From positions 1 to 29,598 of IMG/VR virus record IMGVR_UViG_3300037584_004370: 29,598 nucleotides of DNA; one strand, given 5' to 3'. Within the stretch, counting starts at the first letter, position 1. The number at the start of each line of letters is the position of its first letter. The stretch comes from a virus. This document shows, piece by piece, positions 1 through 7,772 of the stretch. Below the pieces are notes generated by a model. It saw only the letters and a program-made list of their open reading frames with translations. It ran no database searches and had not been told where the DNA came from. The translations under genes were made by a program, and so were the position numbers.

Positions 1-406
1 TAGGTTGTATTGTGGGTTGTATATAATGTTCAAGTCCTAAAGCATAAATCATGTCATATGCTGGGTGATAAAAAACAGTCTGGGGTTTTTGTATCTTCTC
101 ATAAATAGAAAAACTAAAATGTGATTTAGCATGCATATGTCTATCTTGAAAAGTGTTTTGATAAATGTTTCGCCAAATTTGTATTAATCTTATTTTCTTT
201 ACATTTACATCAATAAGACAATTAGATATTTTATTTAGTAGATAGCTTTCACCATTTTCGCTAAAAACATTATCTTCTGGATTATCACTAAAAGAAGATA
301 AAGTTCGACTACTCCAATGTTCCTTAAAATTTTTACTGCTAAGAAATAATTTTTGTGGTTCTATTTTAGTTACCCAAACAGGACTACCAAACAATTGTTG
401 AAACAT
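1..406 (-). CDS. Putative Fe(II)/2-oxoglutarate oxygenase, N-terminal part (cut by window edge)
   Basis: The frame opens with ATG at 406, fused to the previous stop as TAATG, and stays open for 135 codons to the window edge, so the 3' end is missing. The N-terminus (MFQQLFGSPVWVTKI) has the same pattern as the oxygenase at 1468-2013 (FETPLW near its start). A tryptophan followed by a His-x-His pair (H90, H92 in HMHAKSHFSFSIY) fits the first metal-binding strand of the PF13759-type putative 2OG-Fe(II) oxygenases. The distal histidine and the arginine that would bind 2-oxoglutarate lie outside the window. Family assignment is from pattern similarity only; substrate is unknown. It is the last visible gene of a translationally coupled late operon. 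Confidence 0.6.
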   Translation of the reverse strand, partial: MFQQLFGSPVWVTKIEPQKLFLSSKNFKEHWSSRTLSSFSDNPEDNVFSENGESYLLNKISNCLIDVNVKKIRLIQIWRNIYQNTFQDRHMHAKSHFSFSIYEKIQKPQTVFYHPAYDMIYALGLEHYIQPTIQP

Positions 407-606
407 TATTCTTTGGTTTTACTAACTAACTCCAATTTTGCAACCTTTATTTCTAGGTCTTGTTGAAAATCATCCACAGTAGTGTCAGTGTTGGGATCAG
501 CAACATCAGAATCAAAATGAGCTTTGCTATCATACACCTTACCTGTTCTTTTGTGCTTAACAATTTCTTTCGCTACCGCTGGTATCTTAATCAAATCGTC
601 AGACAT
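406..606 (-). CDS. Small conserved-type hypothetical protein (66 aa)
   Basis: This is a short charged protein without membrane segments. The N-terminal half contains KHKRTGKVYDSKAHFDSD, a mixed basic/acidic stretch, and the C-terminus (about residues 45-66) is predicted by eye to be an amphipathic helix. Both ends are fused to neighbours: its stop overlaps the ATG of the next gene at 406, and its own ATG at 606 overlaps the upstream stop, both as TAATG, which supports it as a real translated gene. I do not recognise a function. Its place among tail and oxygenase genes suggests a small virion-associated or assembly factor, but that is inference. Confidence 0.7.
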   Translation of the reverse strand: MSDDLIKIPAVAKEIVKHKRTGKVYDSKAHFDSDVADPNTDTTVDDFQQDLEIKVAKLELVSKTKE

Positions 607-827
607 TATTTTATTACCTCTGTTTCATTTAACTTTTCGTTTCCTATTTGCTTATCTATTTTATACACTTCTGAACGTAATTCAACTGCTGCCCCCATTA
701 ATTTTCCTGCAAACTTAGCAGCTCCTTCAACAGATAAATCAAAATATTTTTGTTTATTAATTATTTTTATTTCATCAAGTGTAAACTCAATTCTAAACTC
801 TTTGCCTTGTATCCTCTTAAAAATCAT
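606..827 (-). CDS. Small hypothetical protein (73 aa)
   Basis: The protein begins MIFKRIQGKEFRIEFTLDEI and continues with a region rich in Ala/Gly (VEGAAKFAGKLMGAAVELRS), which looks like a compact helix-forming domain with no signal peptide. The start at 827 overlaps the stop of the 46-aa gene upstream in an ATGA arrangement, and the stop is fused to the next ATG at 606, so translation is probably coupled across three small genes. I cannot name a family. No catalytic motif is visible. Confidence 0.7.
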   Translation of the reverse strand: MIFKRIQGKEFRIEFTLDEIKIINKQKYFDLSVEGAAKFAGKLMGAAVELRSEVYKIDKQIGNEKLNETEVIK

Positions 828-964
828 ACTCTTCCTTGTCCTTTATAGCGTTGTTTTTTCATTCTTCTTTTCTCATCCTTATTTTTATTTTTCTTGTGTG
901 CCCCAGGTCCTCTTTTCTTAGGTTTGTCTCTAGGTATAAAATGGGTAAATTTTTGTTTAGCCAT
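824..964 (-). CDS. Tiny Lys/Arg-rich phage protein (46 aa)
   Basis: Reading the minus strand gives an ATG at 964, starting MAKQKFTHFIPRDKPKKRGPG, and a lysine-rich C-terminal half ending KKQRYKGQGRV. Nearly half of the residues are Lys or Arg. It overlaps the 3' end of the 114-aa gene by eight bases and its TGA shares bases with the next ATG (ATGA). The layout, an aromatic N-terminus then a PKKR-GPG-HKK-type tail, recalls very short basic proteins found next to structural genes in many marine phages. Role unknown; nucleic-acid binding is a plausible inference. Confidence 0.75.
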   Translation of the reverse strand: MAKQKFTHFIPRDKPKKRGPGAHKKNKNKDEKRRMKKQRYKGQGRV

Positions 965-1301
965 TCTGATCTGATCTGTTTATTAATGCATAAGATATTA
1001 CTCCTTGAATTGCACTAGCTGTATCAGCTTGTATTTTTATACTATCGCTTTCTTCTAACACTAAAACCTTACCCGCAACATCAGTCTCCGTAGAAGCGTT
1101 TGCAACAGTCTTGTGAAAAAATTCTATATTACTTGCTGCACTATTATCCTTTACTTTGCATTTAACTAAAATACTTCCTGCAGTTTGATTTGTTATATTC
1201 ATACCTTTTATTAAAGCTCTTGATTGAGAATCAATAGTCAACACAGTTGTAAGATTACTTGTTGTCAGCTCAAAAGATTGATTCTTGTATTGTAAAGACA
1301 T
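957..1301 (-). CDS. Small beta-rich probable virion protein (114 aa)
   Basis: The sequence is dominated by Thr/Ser/Val/Ile-rich stretches (FELTTSNLTTVLTI, TAGSILVKCKVK, GKVLVLEESDSIKIQ), the pattern of an all-beta domain. It resembles in style the small beta proteins at 17419-18074, which also end in a term like DSIKI or a ring-forming strand. No signal peptide or membrane segment is present. The ATG at 1301 is fused to the previous stop (TAATG). A capsid decoration, tail or collar component is likely from composition and location, but no specific family is recognised. Confidence 0.7.
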   Translation of the reverse strand: MSLQYKNQSFELTTSNLTTVLTIDSQSRALIKGMNITNQTAGSILVKCKVKDNSAASNIEFFHKTVANASTETDVAGKVLVLEESDSIKIQADTASAIQGVISYALINRSDQNG

Positions 1302-1465
1302 TAATTATTAAACCAAGTAAATGCTTGGTCCTCCTCTGTTTGATCAACTTGAAACGTAGTATTAAGTTGGTCTTTTAAAGTTCTCAAGGCTTGTGCAATT
1401 TGCCTTTGGTTATCTTCAGTATATTCACTAGTAGGTTCTGGAATAATAATGTTAATTTTTGCCAT
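1301..1465 (-). CDS. Small hypothetical protein, tail-module associated (54 aa)
   Basis: A 54-codon frame starts at ATG 1465 (MAKINIIIPEPTSEYTED) just after the oxygenase stop at 1468, and ends in a TAA fused to the ATG at 1301. The middle (about residues 20-38, QRQIAQALRTLKDQLNTTFQ) looks like an amphipathic helix. The tail DQAFTWFNN is aromatic. Similar very short proteins with an RQI-QAL-T-K-QLNTT helix occur near tail genes of marine podoviruses, to my recollection. Function is unknown; the perfect fit between two flanking genes is the main evidence. Confidence 0.75.
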   Translation of the reverse strand: MAKINIIIPEPTSEYTEDNQRQIAQALRTLKDQLNTTFQVDQTEEDQAFTWFNN

Positions 1466-1467
1466 AG

Positions 1468-2013
1468 TTAAATATAAACCATATTAAATGATAATGCTAG
1501 TCGATCTTCTTGTGATCTATTAGTCTCTACCTCATGAGGCACCCAACACGGAAAAAATAGTATACCTTTTTCTACAGGTTTCAAAGAAAATTGATGCCAA
1601 AAACATTTGTCTTTTGAGTTTAAATCTTTGTGTTGAGCCACAGGGTTTGGGTTAGAAAATATTATGTTACCTGAATTTTCAGGTGTTCTCATATAATATA
1701 CTCCAGACAAATCACATCCACCATGTATATGATTTTTGTTTCTAGAACCAGGTGGGTTTTTACAAATCCAAGCAGTTGTTATAGATACACTTTGATTTGT
1801 AGTATCCTTAAATAACTCTTCTATTTTATTTTTAGAATATGCAAAGGGTCCTACTGAACACAAATTTTGTGTTTGAATAGAACCATCTACAGAACTTTTC
1901 TGTGCCATGTAATTATTTTTTACTGATTCATCAAATATTTTTAATAACAAATCAATATTTAAATTTAATTGTGAGCTCCATAATGGAGTTTCAAATAACT
2001 CATTTCGTATCAT
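1468..2013 (-). CDS. Putative Fe(II)/2-oxoglutarate oxygenase, PF13759-like
   Basis: The 181-aa protein shows the signature of the putative 2OG-Fe(II) oxygenase family PF13759. A His-x-His pair (H95, H97) is followed by LSGVYYMRTPENSGNIIFSNP at about 102-122, the strand and loop typical of the family. Later comes FFPCWVPHEVETNRSQEDR, with the distal metal ligand H160 and the likely 2-oxoglutarate-binding R171. I choose the ATG at 2013 because it overlaps the previous TGA as ATGA; a TTG two codons earlier at 2019 is possible. Family members bind Fe(II) and oxidise a substrate using 2-oxoglutarate and O2; the substrate is not deducible. It sits between another oxygenase-like gene and small tail genes. 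Confidence 0.85.
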   Translation of the reverse strand: MIRNELFETPLWSSQLNLNIDLLLKIFDESVKNNYMAQKSSVDGSIQTQNLCSVGPFAYSKNKIEELFKDTTNQSVSITTAWICKNPPGSRNKNHIHGGCDLSGVYYMRTPENSGNIIFSNPNPVAQHKDLNSKDKCFWHQFSLKPVEKGILFFPCWVPHEVETNRSQEDRLALSFNMVYI

Positions 2014-2507
2014 ATCCAAAAAAATCCATTAAGTGTTAATCGACAATCATCTTCTTGTCCATAATTTAATAAGGATTTATGTGGATAAGAACCTTTAAAA
2101 TATATAGCTCTGTTTTGTACAAAATTTATTGTCATTTGTTTTTCTTCTCCTTGATAAAAAACTGTACCAGAATCTAAATTTGTTTTAGATAAATAAACTA
2201 TTAAAGCATATTCACTAGCGTCAGTATGCACCCAATCCTTAGAATTATCTTCACTATACCTTTTATGAAATCCTAAATTTATCCCTTTGTGTTTTACAAC
2301 AGAAAACTTTTTTTTTGTAATATTTACAATGTAATCGTGTAATGTTTCGTCATGAAATAAATTTTTAGTTCTTTTACCAGGCCAAGTATTTATTTCACCA
2401 GTGTCAAAACTGAATTGATCTGCATCAAAATATTCTCTTTTATTTGCTTGCTGCAAAATAAAATCAAAATCATCAAAAAAATTATCTACTACTTGTAGAT
2501 CTTGCAT
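2010..2507 (-). CDS. DUF6445-like oxygenase-fold protein
   Basis: The 165-aa protein has the layout of DUF6445, a family related to 2-oxoglutarate/Fe(II) oxygenases. After an N-terminal VVDNFF and a WPGKRT loop (about 42-47) comes WVHTD, giving a His-x-Asp pair at H94/D96. The strand ALIVYLSK, the segment SGTVFYQG, a distal histidine H143 in SYPHKS, and R156 in CRLTLNGFFWI complete the facial-triad pattern with a 2OG-binding arginine. The start at 2507 gives full family-like length. It is coupled to the next oxygenase gene. Catalytic activity is inferred from the conserved ligands; the substrate is unknown. Confidence 0.8.
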   Translation of the reverse strand: MQDLQVVDNFFDDFDFILQQANKREYFDADQFSFDTGEINTWPGKRTKNLFHDETLHDYIVNITKKKFSVVKHKGINLGFHKRYSEDNSKDWVHTDASEYALIVYLSKTNLDSGTVFYQGEEKQMTINFVQNRAIYFKGSYPHKSLLNYGQEDDCRLTLNGFFWI

Positions 2508-2510
2508 GTG

Positions 2511-3233
2511 TTATCCGTGTAGTGCAGCACCTCTTTCAGCAGAATCGAAGCCGCTTCTACTCGCACTTCTTGTTGATCCGCTACTTGTTTGATCTGCTCC
2601 ATAGTTTTCTCGTCCAGTATCTTTGTCAGTGAAACTGCCTTTGTTGGTATTATACTTACCACTATCTATGTCTGCTTGCACCCTTTTTATATCACCTCTT
2701 CTTTGTACAGCTTCTCTTACTTTTTGATCTCTTTTTGCCTGCATGTAAGCTGCAAGTGTTTTTGATCTACCAAATAAGCTGCCTTGAATACTATCGTTTA
2801 TTCCTCCAAAGAAGCTCGCTATGCCTGCAATAGGGGCAAAGGCTAGGCCTAGTCCCGTTCCAACGGCTGCAGGCAATCCTAGGGCCTTAGCACCTAGACT
2901 TATACCCATTCTTTTTAAAGTATCTGGTATTTGTTTTTTCGGAGGTTCATTGTAATTAGATTTTTCCATTAACATTGGATCATCTGGTGCATATGTAAAA
3001 CCATCTTGATAAACCAAAGGACCAATACCTGTATTAGGAGCATTTAATGTACCCATGTTTAAACTCATGTCACTACCAGCTAAGGTTTGTAAACCTTGTT
3101 GATTTTGAAACCCTTGTTGAATAACATCCATTGCAGCAGCATTAACATTCTGCATTCTCTGATTTTGATTATATGTATCTGCAGCGTTTTGTGCTAATTG
3201 ACGATTATATTGTTCTAAAATTAAATCTTCCAT
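2511..3233 (-). CDS. Possible internal virion/ejection protein (240 aa)
   Basis: The N-terminal 50 residues are rich in Gln, Asn and Ala (EQYNRQLAQNAADTYNQNQ), the middle at about 113-148 is a small-residue hydrophobic stretch (GAKALGLPAAVGTGLGLAFA and the next ten residues), followed by a basic helix (AAYMQAKRDQKVREAVQRR) and a disordered Ser/Gly-rich tail. This mix of Q-rich, glycine/alanine hydrophobic and basic parts is reminiscent of podovirus ejection proteins that cross the host membrane, but no family is recognised. Its ATG is fused to the stop of the 717-aa tail protein (TAATG), which links its expression to tail assembly. Function is inference. Confidence 0.7.
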   Translation of the reverse strand: MEDLILEQYNRQLAQNAADTYNQNQRMQNVNAAAMDVIQQGFQNQQGLQTLAGSDMSLNMGTLNAPNTGIGPLVYQDGFTYAPDDPMLMEKSNYNEPPKKQIPDTLKRMGISLGAKALGLPAAVGTGLGLAFAPIAGIASFFGGINDSIQGSLFGRSKTLAAYMQAKRDQKVREAVQRRGDIKRVQADIDSGKYNTNKGSFTDKDTGRENYGADQTSSGSTRSASRSGFDSAERGAALHG

Positions 3234-5386
3234 TATCCTCTCATACCATCTGGTTGTACATCAGCTCTAAATGTTCCAAATCTCCAGTTTTGTCCTGTAG
3301 ATAAGTTTGCAACTTTTAAACTAGCAAATCTAGATCTTGCACGTGTATCAACCTTATCAGTTGTACTATTAATTGTAAATGGTCCAAGTGGAGAGGACGC
3401 TGCGGTGTCCGTTGGATAGTCGCGTAAATTAATGGTTACTTCAGCATCACCAACTAATAATTTAAAATCTGGAATGAATCGTTTCATACTCATAAAAAAT
3501 TGACCATCACCACCATCAGATAAGTCAAAGTCACCTGATTGTATAAATGCAGGGATTGCAGTTGCGTTACCTAAAAAATCTACTTCATCATTACCAACTT
3601 CATGTGCATAGTATGTAGATGCACCATTAGCTGCACTTACTCCTAGTATTGTAGGAAAAGATGGCGTTCCAGTATTACTAAACTCAGAAGCATATGGATT
3701 GTCATAGAGTGTTGCGTCATACCAAGAAGTTCTAGCTAAGGATCCTGTTGTCCAAGTGTTTTCTGTGTAATTAAAAGTTACTACTCTATCAATAGCAAAA
3801 GAGCCAGCTTTAGGATAGAACCAACTTATTTCTTCATACAAGTGATTTAGTCCAGCATAAATTTGTTCACCAGATGTAAAATTTATACCTAAATTATTTC
3901 CTTTAGATGTAAAAACAAAATCTTCTACCAAACAAGGTACGTTTTTAACTGTACCGTCATAAACAAAGAAACCACCTGCTTGTCCCATCCAATAAACTTT
4001 ACCATTAACATATTTAATAGAATGTTGACCTATAGCTCCACAATTACTTCCTACCTGCCTTATAGAAAATGTAAAAGGTGGTCCAACGAATTGCATTACA
4101 TATGCAGAAGTATCTGTAAGAATTAGAATATAATCTTTTGCTTTAGCAGCACCAACAATCTTAACCCCAGAGTCAAGTCTAAAAGTACCTGCAGTATTAG
4201 TTGATGTTGGTAAATATGTATCTATAGTTTCTTGATCTGAAAATCTAATAAACATTTTATCTTGAGATGTGGTTTGTCCTATATTTGTTTCTGTACCAAG
4301 TATAATTAAGTGTCTATCTCTTTCTGAAACAATAGACATTACAGATCTCGTTGGAGCTCCAGTTACTACTGTAGCTCTTGTTTGAAGAGCATTACCCGTA
4401 GCTTGTATAGGATTCCATTCATATGTTTTACCGTTCTTTACTGTAGCAATAAGTTTTTCACCAAAGTGGTCTAGTGACCAAGAAGCAGGTTCTAGAATTA
4501 CTGAACTCGTTGTAGATTCTTGTCCCCAAGCTGTATAATATTCGACTGTAGCTCCATTCAAATGTGCTGTCCTTGTTCCTGCAACAGCTCTTGTTATTCC
4601 TTCTAAAACATTTCCGGTAACAGCAGTGTATGAAATAAACTCAGTCCCCACCTTGATAGTTCCTGAGTTTGGAAAATTTGTTGTGCTTGTCAATGTAATT
4701 TCTGTTGATGACCCATTATTACCTGCAGTATCATCAGCTAAAGATCCATCGAGAGTTGATAAGGTTCCTGTTGCCCCACCGTATGAAGATGTACCCCAAC
4801 CGTAACCAGCTGTCTGCGTTAGAGGACCTACATTAACATAGGGATTTACGGTAGCAGATCCTGCAGCACTGGTCGTTCCTGTTGCTGCGGTGGCCATTGT
4901 CACTGTAAACGTATCCGCTGAAGGTGCAGATACAACTTCGAAAGTATTGGTCGTAAAGTCAGATGTTGAATAACCAGATCCTACTGGAACTACAACAGAA
5001 GTAAATGTAAGTAAGTCACCAGCTACTAAACCATGAGCAGTTTTGTTTACAGTCACTTGTGATTGTGTGTCCGTAGTATCAAAGGTAACTCCTGTAATAG
5101 TTCTATCAAAAGGTGTAATATCGTAAAAATTACCCTCGTAATAAATAATTAATGCTTTGTTAGTACCAAGTGCTGCATATCTTCTACCATCTAGGTCAGC
5201 CCAAATAAGTTGTTCTCTTACTGCTCCAACAACAGTCTTATCTGTTATTTGTTCCCACCCACCTATTTTTTCAGGCAAGCCGTATCTAAATCTTACAAAG
5301 TCACCATCTGTCCACTGGCCTTCAGCACCAGTTGCAGTAACTTGTTTATTAAATCCAGGTCTAATTTGTACGTTTGTTAATGGCAT
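3233..5386 (-). CDS. Tail nozzle-like structural protein (717 aa)
   Basis: The protein opens MPLTNVQIRPGFNKQ, with GQWTDGDFVRFRYGLPEKIG shortly after, a start I recall from large tail proteins of marine podoviruses. The body is beta-rich with repeated VIILGT/LIATVKNGKTYEW strands suggestive of a propeller, as in P22 gp10 or T7 gp12 nozzle proteins. About residues 115-170 contain an inserted domain (TAHGLVAGDLLTF), and about 225-285 another with GITRAVAGTRTAHLNGATVE, a motif seen in other phage tail proteins. Length agrees with nozzle proteins. It is followed directly by the possible ejection protein. Tail location is fairly secure; the exact homologue is inference. Confidence 0.8.
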   Translation of the reverse strand: MPLTNVQIRPGFNKQVTATGAEGQWTDGDFVRFRYGLPEKIGGWEQITDKTVVGAVREQLIWADLDGRRYAALGTNKALIIYYEGNFYDITPFDRTITGVTFDTTDTQSQVTVNKTAHGLVAGDLLTFTSVVVPVGSGYSTSDFTTNTFEVVSAPSADTFTVTMATAATGTTSAAGSATVNPYVNVGPLTQTAGYGWGTSSYGGATGTLSTLDGSLADDTAGNNGSSTEITLTSTTNFPNSGTIKVGTEFISYTAVTGNVLEGITRAVAGTRTAHLNGATVEYYTAWGQESTTSSVILEPASWSLDHFGEKLIATVKNGKTYEWNPIQATGNALQTRATVVTGAPTRSVMSIVSERDRHLIILGTETNIGQTTSQDKMFIRFSDQETIDTYLPTSTNTAGTFRLDSGVKIVGAAKAKDYILILTDTSAYVMQFVGPPFTFSIRQVGSNCGAIGQHSIKYVNGKVYWMGQAGGFFVYDGTVKNVPCLVEDFVFTSKGNNLGINFTSGEQIYAGLNHLYEEISWFYPKAGSFAIDRVVTFNYTENTWTTGSLARTSWYDATLYDNPYASEFSNTGTPSFPTILGVSAANGASTYYAHEVGNDEVDFLGNATAIPAFIQSGDFDLSDGGDGQFFMSMKRFIPDFKLLVGDAEVTINLRDYPTDTAASSPLGPFTINSTTDKVDTRARSRFASLKVANLSTGQNWRFGTFRADVQPDGMRG

Positions 5387-5409
5387 AATTTTAAACCATT
5401 ATATCAAAT

Positions 5410-5985
5410 TTATCGCTTAATTGTAACCTTGGGATAGCCTATCCCAATTCTCTTATCATATTTCCAGTCCTTATAAGGACCGTTTTGGTCAACATAATGT
5501 AAAAATACTTGTGCTTGTCCATCACCTGAATACTCATCTCTCCAATGTTCATTATCAATACCTTCATAAATAACACCATCACCAGGCTCTAAGTTAATTT
5601 CTGATTTACCAATATAGATTGGCCATGGTGTTCCATCTCCAGCTATGTTAATTGTAACAGATATCTCACAAGATTCTCTGTCAATGTGTTTTGCTAGGTG
5701 TGCACCATAAGAATACATTCTCCAAAAAGTATATGTTGGAAATAATTTTAAATTTGTTGCTCTTTCCATTAGGTCTACTTTTGATAATAATAAAGATTCC
5801 ATTATTGGATCGTCATAAAAACAAGTATCCATATTATCGCTTTGTCCTGAGCCATCAAAATTTTTAGTATTAAACCTATGTTGTATACTAGTGTAGTGCT
5901 CTAATAATAATTGTTCTTCTTTAGTAAGCATATTTTTAATTACCATGTAACCGTTTTTTATCTTGCCCATGCTACGATACTCCAT
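5410..5985 (-). CDS. Putative Fe(II)/2-oxoglutarate oxygenase (191 aa)
   Basis: The facial triad is visible: LAKHIDRESCEISVTINI gives H100 and D102, and NEHWRDEYSGDGQAQVFLHYVD gives the distal H147 with a conserved HYVD ending strand. PGDGVIYEG (about 134-142) is the usual turn before the distal histidine strand. These features fit the 2OG-Fe(II) oxygenase superfamily. The gene overlaps the upstream oxygenase by 28 bases. An internal ATG at 5970 (MGKIKNGY) has a GGAG nine bases ahead and would give 186 aa with a shorter overlap, so either start is possible. Substrate unknown; it lies directly upstream of the tail nozzle-like gene. Confidence 0.85.
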   Translation of the reverse strand: MEYRSMGKIKNGYMVIKNMLTKEEQLLLEHYTSIQHRFNTKNFDGSGQSDNMDTCFYDDPIMESLLLSKVDLMERATNLKLFPTYTFWRMYSYGAHLAKHIDRESCEISVTINIAGDGTPWPIYIGKSEINLEPGDGVIYEGIDNEHWRDEYSGDGQAQVFLHYVDQNGPYKDWKYDKRIGIGYPKVTIKR

Positions 5986-6557
5986 CTTACACCTTTAGTT
6001 ACAGGCTCAACTCCATGTGGATATAAAAAATTACTAGGCCATACAACTAAAGAATTAGGTTCTGGTTTAAGTCTCATCATTTCATTATCTCTATCATTAA
6101 AAACTAAATCACCACCCTCAAAGTCATTGTTCAATCTATAAATAAAACTTAGTGTTCTTGATATATTAAAATGATCATCTGTGTGTTGTATGTAGTGACC
6201 ACCTACTGGGTATTTTAATATTTGAATATCGGTGACATCACTTACACGAAGATGTTCGTATTGTTTATTATAATGTCTACAAGCTTTTCTAAAAGCAGCC
6301 AATAAAAAATTACACCAATGTTGATCTGTTTTAGAATCGTTTAAGTTTGTAAGACAATAATTATTAGTGTTTCTAATTTTTTTCTCAATAAATTCATTTT
6401 TTTGTATACCACCTTCTCCTATTATTGCAGCATCACCAAATTTATTCTCTGCATCTAATTTATTTATGTACTTCATTAATTTAGTGAGCACTCTGTAATC
6501 AAGAAACTCATTTATTTTAAATATGTGATCTGTTAGCGAAAAGTTTTTTTGTTCCAT
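5958..6557 (-). CDS. Putative prolyl-4-hydroxylase-like Fe(II)/2OG oxygenase (199 aa)
   Basis: This is the most canonical oxygenase of the window. ILKYPVGGHYIQHTDDHFN carries the metal ligands H125 and D127. It is followed by RTLSFIYRLNNDFEGGDLVF, the GG-L-F strand typical of prolyl hydroxylase-like (PF13640) proteins, then the distal H181 in YPHGVEPVTKGVRWSIVAW with the 2-oxoglutarate-binding R191. All catalytic positions are present, so it is probably active. Related enzymes hydroxylate protein side chains (PKHD/PiuC group) or small molecules; the substrate here is not known. It overlaps the DUF6065-like gene by 25 bases and the next oxygenase by 28 bases, indicating one translational unit. 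Confidence 0.9.
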   Translation of the reverse strand: MEQKNFSLTDHIFKINEFLDYRVLTKLMKYINKLDAENKFGDAAIIGEGGIQKNEFIEKKIRNTNNYCLTNLNDSKTDQHWCNFLLAAFRKACRHYNKQYEHLRVSDVTDIQILKYPVGGHYIQHTDDHFNISRTLSFIYRLNNDFEGGDLVFNDRDNEMMRLKPEPNSLVVWPSNFLYPHGVEPVTKGVRWSIVAWAR

Positions 6558-7270
6558 GCAATATTCTTATACTTATGTTTTAGAATTGTAAACCATCGAT
6601 ATGTGTAACTATCCGAAGCACTTTGCCTTTGTGTTTTAACTTCCATTTTCCAAGCTTCTCTTTTGAAAGGTATTACTTGAGCAAACACAGTACCCTTCTT
6701 GACAGTAAATTCTAGTTTAGGGTATTTGTCTCCATTTACAATAAATGGGAAATTTGTTTCCATTGGGTAAGTATCTGTATCAACAATACCAGGTATAATT
6801 TCAAACCTATCATCTTTGTTATTAAGTGGAGGCACAAACAAACAACTATAGTTTTTAGGTGTTCTAACTGTAAATGGATAAACTATTTTATTTACTTTTA
6901 AATTTGAATTTCTATTTAATAGTGAAGATCCTTCTAACTGCCATCTAGGATGTTCGGCATTACCTCTTTTGTTTACATTAATAGCTAATCTATCGTAGAA
7001 CTCTGGATTAGCATGATACGGGCATTTCATTTCAGTATTAGGTCTATTATCGTCATCAAGAAAATTGTGTTTAATGTAAATATCAGAAGTTGTTTTGAGA
7101 GCATACCCAGTGGTAATTGTATCTAAAAAAGGCATGCAGTTTTTAACTAAATCTTTTTTACCATCAAGTTTTTTAAACCACTCTGGTATATTTAATTTAA
7201 TTGGAACAGGTAAAATTGATTTGTCAGTAGCTATTTCTGGCTGAGTATAAAACTCTATGATTTGACTCAT
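6533..7270 (-). CDS. DUF6065-like conserved protein (245 aa)
   Basis: Segments such as IEFYTQPEIATDKSILPVP, LVKNCMPFLDTITTGYAL, PFTVRTPKNYSCLFVPPLNN and GIVDTDTYPMETNFPFI match my memory of DUF6065, a family common in marine phages and some bacteria and without known function. The C-terminus includes KKGTVFAQVIPFKREAWKME, a beta hairpin with conserved aromatic and basic residues. No catalytic motif of a known enzyme is evident. Its 3' end overlaps the prolyl-hydroxylase-like gene, and three oxygenase-like genes follow, so a related role in substrate binding or modification is an attractive but unproven idea. Confidence 0.75.
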   Translation of the reverse strand: MSQIIEFYTQPEIATDKSILPVPIKLNIPEWFKKLDGKKDLVKNCMPFLDTITTGYALKTTSDIYIKHNFLDDDNRPNTEMKCPYHANPEFYDRLAINVNKRGNAEHPRWQLEGSSLLNRNSNLKVNKIVYPFTVRTPKNYSCLFVPPLNNKDDRFEIIPGIVDTDTYPMETNFPFIVNGDKYPKLEFTVKKGTVFAQVIPFKREAWKMEVKTQRQSASDSYTYRWFTILKHKYKNIAWNKKTFR

Positions 7271-7301
7271 AGAGAATATATATACAATTATTTAAAAAAT
7301 A

Positions 7302-7760
7302 CTACGGTAATCTTTTAATGTTTCTAAATTCAGTAATATCACCATTTGTTTCTAATGGTAATATAGCGTTATTTCCGTTTGTTGGAAATGTAGTTGTAAC
7401 TGAATCTAAATCTAGATTTCTTAGCTCATTTAAGTAAGCTGTCCAAGCAGAAATTGATGCTGCATCTGTAGCTTTAGCACAAACAAGCCATTTATTTATT
7501 GCATCTATTTCGTGATTAATGTCAGCTTGAGTATCTTCTTTACTAAAGTCAACTGGATTATGATTAACTCCCCAATCAATACTTCCTCCGTTTTCACGGC
7601 ATTCATGAGTTGAGTTGTGGACTTTTGCATAATCTTCATCTGAAACAGTTACCCAAATTACATAAGGTGCATGTTCGTTGATTGCAGCTTTTTCAGCATC
7701 ACTTGATGCAAGAAAATCTGGTGTATGTCCTTCGTGATAAAATCCAATGTGTTTAGCCAT
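7302..7760 (-). CDS. Possible tail-fibre assembly chaperone (152 aa)
   Basis: The protein follows the tail-fibre gene after 12 bases and has a good ribosome-binding site (AAGGAGA, eight bases before ATG 7760). The C-terminal third contains ISAWTAYLNELRNLDLDSV (about 103-121) followed by a proline-containing segment, resembling the W-xxY-xxLR pattern of phage tail-assembly chaperones (PF16778 type). The N-terminal part has an acidic/aromatic stretch with two histidines and IWVTVSDEDYAKV. Position immediately downstream of the fibre is where such chaperones are normally encoded. The assignment relies on weak motif similarity and context. Confidence 0.6.
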   Translation of the reverse strand: MAKHIGFYHEGHTPDFLASSDAEKAAINEHAPYVIWVTVSDEDYAKVHNSTHECRENGGSIDWGVNHNPVDFSKEDTQADINHEIDAINKWLVCAKATDAASISAWTAYLNELRNLDLDSVTTTFPTNGNNAILPLETNGDITEFRNIKRLP

Positions 7761-7772
7761 AATTTATTCTCC

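Noticed and set aside
460-921. Plus-strand open frame of 153 codons
   Set aside because: It lies opposite three well-fitting minus-strand genes joined by stop/start fusions, has low-complexity Phe/Ser/Leu composition typical of an antisense frame, and no ribosome-binding site.
7271-7301. AT-rich gap with TATATATA as a promoter
   Set aside because: No -35 element is visible and similar AT runs are frequent in this DNA, so it cannot be separated from background.
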